DNA of 6,960 nucleotides from Gorillibacterium sp. (GTDB lineage: Bacteria; Bacillota; Bacilli; Paenibacillales; NBRC-103111), in NCBI GenBank assembly GCA_023511325.1, contig JAIMBU010000131.1:1-6960 (forward strand). Reading direction: 5' to 3'. This document shows, piece after piece, positions 1-6,960 of this stretch. Position 1 is the first letter of the stretch; every line of letters starts with the position of its first letter. The position numbers were made by a program, and so were the translations under genes. Under the pieces are notes generated by a model. It made no database searches and was not told the DNA's origin. It saw only the letters and a list, made by a program, of their open reading frames with translations.

Positions 1-1149
1 AGTCAGCCCTCATACGCTACTTTAGCTGAAATGATGTATGCTCTGCCTACATTAGTCGTCTTTTTTATCGTTGGCGTCATTGCGGATCGGTTTGATCGCA
101 AGCGAATTGCCGAATATTCTGACTGGATTCGGGCCGGATTAACGATAATTTTATTCATCGCTATATCCATGAAAGCCCTGACTTTTGTTTTCTTTATCCT
201 GTTTTTGCGAAGTGCTGTCTCAAAATTTTTTCAGCCTGCAGAATCCTCCATGCTTCAGGGCATTCTCAGCGCGGACCAGTATACTCAAGCCTCCGGATTA
301 AATCAGATGATTTTTGGAGTGTTCATGCTGTTTGGTGTAGGGTTAGGAGCGATTAGCTATCAATATATTGGGATCGAAGGAGCAGTTGTTGTAGATGGTA
401 TTAGCTTTGTCATTTCTGCACTTCTAATTCATTTTTGTAAGATTAGCGAAAGTGTAAGGCTACCGAACGGTCAAGCGCATTGGAAGGATATGAAGCTTTC
501 TGTGCTTACGGAGGATTTCAAAGCAGGCTTATCCTATATTTTGCAGCATCGTCTACTGCTGATGATTATCTCAGGTTTTTTTATATTCGGATTGATTAAT
601 GGGGCATTTACCGTGCTTCCCTTGTTCACGATGAAATATAAATTGGCTCCAGATACATACGAACGATTTACTACCCTATTTGCGATCTTTTTAGGTATCG
701 GCTTCTTGATGGGAAGCGTGATCGGAACATCAATCGCAAAACTTGCCAAACCACATCAAATCATGATTGCCTGTTTATTCGCAACTGCCGGACTAACAGC
801 TACATTGGGTTTCATTAACCGAGTTTGGGTGTACTTAGTACTCATTTTTATTATCGGCCTATTTCTTGCTCCTGTGAATATTGCTATCGGAGGATGGCTA
901 CCCGCTATTGTAGAACCCGCCTATATGGGCCGCGTCAGTGCCTGGATTGATCCCTTGATGATGCTCGCACAGTCCATCGCTTTGGGACTTATCGCTTTGC
1001 TCTACCCACATGTTGTCGGATTATCGATCATCTATTATGGAATGGGCTTGGCAGTATTCTCGGTATTCCTAATCTATTTCATCACCTTACCTAAGCTAAC
1101 GCGAATGGATTCCCAAGCTCTTTTAACGGAATCAGGTGGGGTCTCCTGA
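1..1149 (+). CDS. MFS exporter, 5'-truncated by the window edge
   Basis: A proton-driven exporter of the major facilitator superfamily, acting in the cytoplasmic membrane. The reading frame is open from base 1 with no stop, so the ATG at 31 is probably internal and the true start lies upstream. 382 codons are visible. I count about eleven hydrophobic helices (TM2-TM12); TM1, some 30-40 residues, would be missing. The loop after the first visible helix carries the MFS motif A signature (GVIADRFDRKRI). The stretch RSAVSKFFQPAESSMLQ, followed by ASGLNQ, resembles the MFS_3 group that includes EntS-like siderophore and Mef-type macrolide exporters. A long cytoplasmic loop (around SVRLPNGQAHWKDMKL) separates the two six-helix halves. 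The substrate cannot be read from the sequence. Seven 60-base rows counted by hand average about 41% GC, lower than the genes downstream. No clear terminator follows the stop codon. Family is confident; subfamily is tentative. Confidence 0.87.
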   Translation, partial: SQPSYATLAEMMYALPTLVVFFIVGVIADRFDRKRIAEYSDWIRAGLTIILFIAISMKALTFVFFILFLRSAVSKFFQPAESSMLQGILSADQYTQASGLNQMIFGVFMLFGVGLGAISYQYIGIEGAVVVDGISFVISALLIHFCKISESVRLPNGQAHWKDMKLSVLTEDFKAGLSYILQHRLLLMIISGFFIFGLINGAFTVLPLFTMKYKLAPDTYERFTTLFAIFLGIGFLMGSVIGTSIAKLAKPHQIMIACLFATAGLTATLGFINRVWVYLVLIFIIGLFLAPVNIAIGGWLPAIVEPAYMGRVSAWIDPLMMLAQSIALGLIALLYPHVVGLSIIYYGMGLAVFSVFLIYFITLPKLTRMDSQALLTESGGVS

Positions 1150-1341
1150 TCGCGAATCGTGACGCTCTTCAACCACTGTTGTTAAAAAAACGACCTATTT
1201 CCTCCAAAAACTACGATGGATTGTTGCGGTTTGCATTGACTGGGTTTGTCGCCTGTCATAGACTTGTTATGTTGGCGCGTATATCGTCTGCCCCTTCGCG
1301 CTATTTGAGAAGCGACATTTATTAGAATTGGAAGGATACCT
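1150..1341 (+). other. Intergenic region between the MFS gene and pcrB
   Basis: 192 bases without a credible coding region. The first half contains an A-run (1184-1190) but no convincing stem before it, so I do not call a terminator for the MFS gene. The second half holds the promoter listed separately and an approximately 70-nt 5' leader before pcrB. A short 5-bp inverted repeat (GCGCG 1275-1279, CGCGC 1297-1301) lies in that leader but is too weak to assign a role. Confidence 0.6.
1236..1264 (+). promoter_or_regulatory. Predicted sigma-A promoter for pcrB-pcrA-ligA
   Basis: A -35 box TTGACT (1236-1241, five of six consensus bases) and a -10 box TAGACT (1259-1264, four of six) are separated by the ideal 17 nt. 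Transcription would begin near 1271, giving a leader of about 70 nt before the pcrB start. It is the best promoter-like pair seen in the gap. The weaker -10 box leaves some doubt, and read-through from the MFS gene is also possible. Confidence 0.55.
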
Positions 1342-2076
1342 GTGAAAACGGACCTGTTGAACTGGAAGCATGTATTTAAGCTTGATCCCGACCGTTATCT
1401 CGATGACGATGATCTGGAGCAGATTTGCCGCTCCGGAACAGATGCGATTATTGTGGGCGGCTCTAGTGGCATAACGTATGATAATACAGCGGACCTGTTG
1501 TCACGAATCCGCAGGTTTGAGGTCGCCTGTACGCTAGAAATATCTGATCGTGATGCTATTGTGCCAGGCTTCGATCTTTACTTTATTCCGGTTGTGCTCA
1601 ACACGGAGGACGGGGCCTGGATTACAGGGCAACACCATAAAGCAATACGAGAGAATAGCTCCATTCTCGATTTTGACCTTGTTGTTCCTGAAGGCTACGT
1701 CATTCTCAATAAACAGTCCACGGCTGCTCTTGTAACGGGAGCTCATATCCCTGAGACGCAGGAGGACTTAACGGCATACGCATTGATGGCCGATCGGCTC
1801 TTTCATATGCCCGTTTTCTATATCGAGTACAGTGGGATATTTGGCGATATGACCTGGGTGCGTGCTGCTCGGGCTACACTCCGGGGCGCTAGACTATTCT
1901 ATGGTGGCGGCATACGCACTCCAGAGCAGGCCGTGTGTGCATTGGACGCCGCCGATACCATTGTTGTTGGCAACATCATTTATGAGAATATATCGCTTGC
2001 TCTGGCCACCGTGCCTGGGCGGCTGAAGCATAAGAGTGAGGAGAATAACCATGAATCAAGCCACAGCTATTTATGA
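1342..2076 (+). CDS. pcrB: Heptaprenylglyceryl phosphate synthase PcrB
   Basis: A cytosolic TIM-barrel prenyltransferase that in Bacillales joins sn-glycerol-1-phosphate to heptaprenyl diphosphate, an archaeal-type ether lipid step. 244 aa, against about 228 in Bacillus subtilis. Family landmarks are in order: WKHVFKLDP (8-16), [13 protein letters not shown] (31-43), [16 protein letters not shown] (72-87), FYIEYSG (159-165), and the phosphate-gripping loops YGGGI (187-191) and VVGN (208-211). The start is GTG at 1342, preceded by the Shine-Dalgarno GGAAGGA (1330-1336) at 5-nt spacing; homology begins within the first ten residues, which supports this start. The last 13 or so residues (polar, [10 protein letters not shown]) go beyond the usual C-terminus and are encoded across the pcrA ribosome site and start, so they may be a by-product of the overlap. 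Likely first gene of the pcrB-pcrA-ligA operon. Confidence 0.95.
   Translation: MKTDLLNWKHVFKLDPDRYLDDDDLEQICRSGTDAIIVGGSSGITYDNTADLLSRIRRFEVACTLEISDRDAIVPGFDLYFIPVVLNTEDGAWITGQHHKAIRENSSILDFDLVVPEGYVILNKQSTAALVTGAHIPETQEDLTAYALMADRLFHMPVFYIEYSGIFGDMTWVRAARATLRGARLFYGGGIRTPEQAVCALDAADTIVVGNIIYENISLALATVPGRLKHKSEENNHESSHSYL
2038..2050 (+). promoter_or_regulatory. Ribosome binding site that fixes the pcrA start
   Basis: GAGGAG (2038-2043) lies 7 nt before ATG 2051. The in-frame GTG at 2036 would give a five-residue longer protein but overlaps this site and has no site of its own, so ATG 2051 is preferred. The site is inside the last pcrB codons, so ribosomes finishing pcrB (stop at 2074-2076) would pass over it; translational coupling is inferred. 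Confidence 0.8.
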
Positions 2077-4411
2077 AGCGATTCGCAAGCTGAATCCTGA
2101 GCAAGCGAGGGCGGTGGAAGCAACGGAAGGGCCGCTACTCATCATGGCTGGAGCAGGAAGCGGGAAAACGCGGGTGCTTACCCACCGAATAGCCTACCTG
2201 ATCGCCACGAACAAAGCTGCCCCCTGGAGTATTCTGGCGCTTACCTTTACCAATAAAGCAGCACGGGAGATGAAGGATCGTGTCGAGTCGCTCGTTGGCT
2301 TACAGGCACGAGATATTTGGGTGTCTACTTTTCACTCCATGTGTGTAAAGATTCTGCGCCGGGATATTTCCCGCATAGGCTTCACATCGAACTTTACGAT
2401 CCTTGATTCTACCGATCAGCTTTCTGTCATCCGCACCTGTCTGAAGGAGCAGAAGCTTGATCCGAAGAAATTCGAGCCTAAGGCGATTCAGGCGGGCATC
2501 AGTAATGCCAAGAATGAATTGATTGATCCCGTTCAATTCGAGACCAAGATTGGTGACTATTATCAAGGGGTCATCTCAGAGACGTACACACGCTACCAAC
2601 GTAAACTCAAAGCTAATAATTCCTTGGATTTTGATGATCTGATCATGATGACGATTAAGCTGTTTCAGGAAGCCCCGGATATTCTTGATTTCTATCAGAA
2701 TAAGTTTCAATACATTCATGTGGATGAATATCAGGATACCAACCGGGCGCAATATATGATCTGTCGTATGCTGGCGGAGAAACACAAGCGTATCTGCGTC
2801 GTGGGTGATAGCGATCAATCCATTTATGGCTGGCGGGGTGCGGATATCTCCAACATCCTCAACTTCGAGAAGGATTATCCGAACGCAATTGAGGTGAAGC
2901 TGGAGCAGAACTATCGTTCCACCTCCAATATTCTCGATGCTGCGAATGGTGTAATTGGCAATAATGTGGGGCGCAAGCCGAAGAATCTCTGGTCTGATAA
3001 AGAAAACGGCCCCAAGATCCAGATTTTCCAAGCTGATTCGGAGTATGAGGAAGGCTACTTTGTTGCCTCCAGAATTATCGAAGCGGTTCGAGGCGGGGAT
3101 AATTACCGCGACCATGCCATCTTATACCGAACGAATGCACAGTCGCGGGTAATCGAGGAAATCCTGATCAAGTCTGATATTGCCTATCAGATTGTTGGCG
3201 GAACGAAGTTTTATGATCGCAAGGAAATCAAAGACATCTTGGCTTATCTGCGATTGATCTCAAATCTTAATGATGATGTCTCATTTGCACGGATCGTCAA
3301 TGTACCCAAGCGCGGTATTGGGGACACAACAGTGGACCGACTGGGTGAGCTAGCTGCAGAGCGGGAGGTTTCCCTATTCTCCCTGCTGGATGATCTGCTT
3401 TTCCTCGATATTACCAGCCGTGCCCGCACAGCATTGATTGAATTTCACGAGACAATTCGTAACATAAGTAAGATGGTGGAGTTTCTCTCCGTTACCGAAC
3501 TGACCGAGAAAATTCTTGAGGCAACCCAGTTCCGCGCTGAACTACTGCGTGATGGGACGCTGGAGTCACGCTCCCGAGTCGAGAATATCGATGAATTTCT
3601 CTCGGTGACGATGGAATTTGAGAAGCGCAACGAAGATAAATCACTACTCTCCTTCCTGACCGATCTGGCGCTTATCGCGGACATCGATTCGCTGGACAAG
3701 GAGGAAGGTCCACAGAATGCTGTGGTGCTGATGACTATGCATAGCGCCAAAGGTTTGGAATTCCCGCATGTGTTTATCGTCGGCATGGAGGAGGGGATAT
3801 TTCCCCATAGTCGGACGCTTACAGACAACGAGGAACTCGAGGAGGAGCGTCGACTCGCCTATGTAGGCATTACACGCGCTGAACAGACCTTGTATCTCTC
3901 TTGTGCCCGGATGCGTACGCTTTTTGGTCGGACGAGCACGAATGCACCATCACGCTTCCTCTCCGAAATTCCTGAGGAACTGCGAGAGGATTGTACACCG
4001 GCTAAAGATCGCTTCGGCAGTCGGTCTAGTTCTAGCTTCGGCGGCGGTGCTCAGGGTAGTAACCGTGGTTATTCAGGCACTGACATAGCTTCGGGCTCCT
4101 TTGGGCGTTCAACACTTAGCGGGACTGCCAGCGGTGAAACTCCTTTTGGGCGTTCTGTACCTGGAGCTGCTGGCGCGAACCCCTTTGCTCGCCCGGCCTC
4201 AGCGGTCCAATCTCGCTCGGCAATGCCTACCGTTAATGCGAATCCTAGTGACTACAAAGCAGGCGACAAGGTCTCGCATAACAAATGGGGCATCGGTACC
4301 GTCGCTTCGGTCAAAGGAACTGGGGATGACACAGAGCTTCAGATTGCCTTCCCAGCACCGATTGGAATCAAGCGATTGCTGGCTAAGTTTGCTCCGATAA
4401 CCAAACAATAG
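2051..4411 (+). CDS. pcrA: ATP-dependent 3'-5' DNA helicase PcrA
   Basis: A superfamily 1A helicase of the UvrD/PcrA/Rep group, acting in the cytoplasm in nucleotide excision repair, rolling-circle plasmid replication, clearing of recombinase filaments and transcription-replication conflicts. 786 aa from ATG 2051. Motifs seen: Walker A AGAGSGKT (33-40), motif Ia [13 protein letters not shown] (62-74), Walker B VDEYQDT (224-230), motif [17 protein letters not shown] (251-264), motif IV LEQNYRS (284-290), [14 protein letters not shown] (382-395), motif [13 protein letters not shown] (561-572) and motif [16 protein letters not shown] (597-610). All catalytic residues are intact. The last 50 residues ([13 protein letters not shown] to the end) form the Tudor-like domain known to contact RNA polymerase. 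Between them, about 652-735 is a Ser/Gly/Ala-rich, probably disordered linker that makes the protein about 47 residues longer than the 739-aa B. subtilis PcrA. It overlaps pcrB by 26 nt and is followed by ligA with no terminator. Confidence 0.97.
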   Translation: MNQATAIYEAIRKLNPEQARAVEATEGPLLIMAGAGSGKTRVLTHRIAYLIATNKAAPWSILALTFTNKAAREMKDRVESLVGLQARDIWVSTFHSMCVKILRRDISRIGFTSNFTILDSTDQLSVIRTCLKEQKLDPKKFEPKAIQAGISNAKNELIDPVQFETKIGDYYQGVISETYTRYQRKLKANNSLDFDDLIMMTIKLFQEAPDILDFYQNKFQYIHVDEYQDTNRAQYMICRMLAEKHKRICVVGDSDQSIYGWRGADISNILNFEKDYPNAIEVKLEQNYRSTSNILDAANGVIGNNVGRKPKNLWSDKENGPKIQIFQADSEYEEGYFVASRIIEAVRGGDNYRDHAILYRTNAQSRVIEEILIKSDIAYQIVGGTKFYDRKEIKDILAYLRLISNLNDDVSFARIVNVPKRGIGDTTVDRLGELAAEREVSLFSLLDDLLFLDITSRARTALIEFHETIRNISKMVEFLSVTELTEKILEATQFRAELLRDGTLESRSRVENIDEFLSVTMEFEKRNEDKSLLSFLTDLALIADIDSLDKEEGPQNAVVLMTMHSAKGLEFPHVFIVGMEEGIFPHSRTLTDNEELEEERRLAYVGITRAEQTLYLSCARMRTLFGRTSTNAPSRFLSEIPEELREDCTPAKDRFGSRSSSSFGGGAQGSNRGYSGTDIASGSFGRSTLSGTASGETPFGRSVPGAAGANPFARPASAVQSRSAMPTVNANPSDYKAGDKVSHNKWGIGTVASVKGTGDDTELQIAFPAPIGIKRLLAKFAPITKQ
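4005..4256 (+). repeat. Low-complexity linker with repeated Phe-Gly-Arg units, inside pcrA
   Basis: This segment of pcrA encodes a Ser/Gly/Ala/Arg-rich stretch (residues about 652-735) with units spaced along it: RFGSR, SFGGG, SFGRS, PFGRS and PFARP. Two units share an 11-base identical core at DNA level, TTTGGGCGTTC at 4100-4110 and 4145-4155, suggesting partial internal duplication. It joins the helicase core to the Tudor-like domain and is expected to be disordered. Confidence 0.65.
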
Positions 4412-6517
<2,106 letters not shown>

Positions 6518-6564
6518 CTTTAGAGCTCATTTAGGAAAAACCAGTATGTTCACAATGTATACGG

Positions 6565-6594
6565 TTGACCCAAGCGTTGTTTACTCCTTATAAT
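6565..6594 (+). promoter_or_regulatory. Predicted sigma-A promoter of the riboswitch/TerC unit
   Basis: TTGACC (6565-6570, five of six) and a perfect TATAAT (6589-6594) are separated by 18 nt. Transcription would begin at about 6601, only a few bases before the first strand of the riboswitch P1 helix, as expected for a dedicated promoter. Confidence 0.85.
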
Positions 6595-6602
6595 AAGAGT
6601 AT

Positions 6603-6698
6603 GCATAAGGGGAGTAGCTTGGTACGAAAAAGTCGTCAATACGGATGTAAACACATCCCGGCTTTTCGGCAACTTACGTTGTTAGCAAGACCTTTGCC
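6603..6698 (+). ncRNA. yybP-ykoY manganese riboswitch aptamer
   Basis: The conserved ends of this Mn2+-sensing family are present: AAGGGGAGTAGC (6607-6618) and TAGCAAGACCTTTGCC (6683-6698). By hand the P1 helix pairs 6603-6610 with 6691-6697: GCA, a bulged U, and AAGG against CCUUUGC. An inner arm pairs GAAAAAGUCG (6626-6635) with CGGCUUUUC (6659-6667), topped by GGAUGU (6643-6648) and ACAUCC (6653-6658). A small hairpin CAAC-UUAC-GUUG sits at 6670-6681. In the known family, Mn2+ docks the two arms and stabilises P1, which competes with the terminator and turns the downstream gene on. The P1 3' strand here is also the 5' arm of the terminator, which fits that mechanism. A downstream TerC-family gene is a classic target. 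Confidence 0.93.
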
Positions 6699-6720
6699 TA
6701 TCTCGGGTAAAGGTCTTTTT
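6687..6720 (+). terminator. Riboswitch expression-platform terminator (T1)
   Basis: AAGACCTTTGCC (6687-6698) pairs with GGTAAAGGTCTT (6706-6717): 12 bp with one G-U pair and a 7-nt loop, followed by a T-run to 6720. Its 5' arm includes the P1 3' strand, so terminator and Mn2+-bound aptamer exclude each other. Confidence 0.92.
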
Positions 6721-6736
6721 ATATGCGCTGCTCTGC

Positions 6737-6780
6737 AAAATAAAGCGGCCTTTACCCGACGGTAGAGGCCGCTTTATTTT
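6737..6780 (+). terminator. Second, strong hairpin terminator in the TerC leader (T2)
   Basis: AAAATAAAGCGGCC (6737-6750) is the exact reverse complement of 6767-6780. The stem continues with TTTACC/GGTAGA (one G-U pair) to about 20 bp and a 4-nt loop CGAC. The A-rich left flank and TTTATTTT right flank make it a plausible terminator on both strands. Its upper stem repeats the T1 core with 8 of 10 bases the same in each arm (GACCTTTGCC and GGCCTTTACC; GGTAAAGGTC and GGTAGAGGCC). It lies after T1 and before the TerC ribosome site, so TerC transcripts must cross it. It may be part of the switch or may mainly end ligA read-through. Confidence 0.8.
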
Positions 6781-6785
6781 ATCCC

Positions 6786-6802
6786 AAAAGGAGTGTTGGA
6801 GA
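6786..6802 (+). promoter_or_regulatory. Ribosome binding site of the TerC-family gene
   Basis: AAAAGGAG (6786-6793) stands 9 nt before ATG 6803, an optimal spacing. A second GGAG at 6798-6801 is only 1 nt from the ATG and too close to act. The site begins just 5 nt after the T2 hairpin. Confidence 0.8.
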
Positions 6803-6960
6803 ATGGAATGGTTTTCGGTGGATTGGTGGGCCGCGCTGCTCGGAATTATCGTCATCGATTTGTTGCTGGCCGGGGACAATGCGATCGTCATCGGCCTTGC
6901 CGCCCGCAACGTGCCGAAAGCGCAGCAGCGTACAGTCATTGCGCTCGGGACGATCGGGGC
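6803..6960 (+). CDS. TerC-family integral membrane protein, 3'-truncated
   Basis: The first 52 codons of a TerC-family protein, cut by the window end. The N-terminus MEWFSVDWWAALLG leads into a first membrane helix carrying IDLLLAGDNAIVIGLAAR (18-35); the acidic D19 and D25 in the GDNA motif match conserved TerC-family positions thought to bind metal. The next stretch, NVPKAQQRTVIALGTIG, matches the loop and second helix start of YkoY/YjbE-type proteins. In B. subtilis, the riboswitch-controlled TerC protein YkoY (MeeY) takes part in Mn2+ export and in supplying Mn2+ to secreted enzymes; the same role is inferred here from the riboswitch. I cannot tell which TerC paralogue this is from 52 residues. 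The segment is about 61% GC by hand count, well above the MFS gene. ATG 6803 is supported by the ribosome site; ATG 6808 is out of frame. Confidence 0.92.
   Translation, partial: MEWFSVDWWAALLGIIVIDLLLAGDNAIVIGLAARNVPKAQQRTVIALGTIG

Larger units (their letters stand above)
6518..6802 (+). other. Non-coding leader region between ligA and the TerC-family gene
   Basis: 285 bases with no gene. The first part (6518-6564) shows no terminator for ligA. The rest holds, in order, a promoter, a yybP-ykoY riboswitch, an intrinsic terminator, a second strong hairpin and a ribosome binding site; each is listed separately. Read-through from ligA would also enter this leader and face both terminators. Confidence 0.85.

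Noticed and set aside
31..33. ATG as the start of the MFS gene
   Set aside because: The frame is open to base 1, and a start here would remove TM1 and begin next to TM2; the true start is outside the window.
1275..1301. GCGCG/CGCGC inverted repeat in the pcrB leader as a possible regulatory hairpin
   Set aside because: Only 5 bp with a 17-nt loop, no T-run and no conserved motif; not distinguishable from chance.
2036..2038. GTG as an earlier pcrA start
   Set aside because: It overlaps the Shine-Dalgarno that serves ATG 2051 and adds no conserved residues.
2576..3115. 179-codon open frame on the minus strand within pcrA
   Set aside because: It lies wholly opposite the conserved helicase core, resembles no family I know and has no ribosome site I could identify; a shadow of pcrA codon usage.
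6565..6765. Open frame of 66 codons across the leader before the TerC gene
   Set aside because: It covers the promoter, riboswitch and terminators, whose structure explains the sequence, and it would start inside the -35 box, upstream of the predicted transcript start.

Overview
This window looks like chromosomal DNA from a low-to-mid GC Firmicute of the order Bacillales, most likely Paenibacillus or a close relative. The reasons are the pcrB-pcrA-ligA gene order typical of Bacillales, strong similarity of PcrB and PcrA to the Bacillus proteins, purine-rich Shine-Dalgarno sites, and a LigA with unusual motif variants that I associate from memory with Paenibacillaceae. All genes are on the + strand. 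The genus is an inference; no rRNA is present to confirm it.

Layout. 1-1149: the 3' part of an MFS drug/siderophore-type exporter whose first membrane helix lies outside the window. 1150-1341: an intergenic gap with a good sigma-A-type promoter. 1342-2076: pcrB (heptaprenylglyceryl phosphate synthase), overlapping by 26 nt with pcrA (2051-4411, DNA helicase with a long disordered linker before the C-terminal Tudor-like domain). After a 66-nt gap without a terminator comes ligA (4478-6517, NAD-dependent DNA ligase). 6518-6802: a non-coding leader with its own promoter, a yybP-ykoY manganese riboswitch, its intrinsic terminator and a second, stronger hairpin terminator. 6803-6960: the first 52 codons of a TerC-family membrane protein, cut by the window end.

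How the parts work together. pcrB-pcrA-ligA looks like one transcription unit: a membrane-lipid enzyme co-transcribed with the essential repair/replication helicase and the replicative ligase, with translational coupling at the pcrB/pcrA overlap. The TerC gene is a separate unit controlled by Mn2+ through the riboswitch, as expected for a TerC protein that exports Mn2+ or supplies it to secreted metalloenzymes.

The most interesting signal is in the TerC leader. The second terminator is a near copy of the core of the riboswitch terminator. The 3' arm of the first is perfectly complementary over 11 bases to the top 5' arm and loop of the second. This gives a chain of alternative pairings (P1, terminator 1, antiterminator, terminator 2) that could act as a two-gate manganese switch. 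No mobile element, CRISPR array, tRNA or rRNA was seen.
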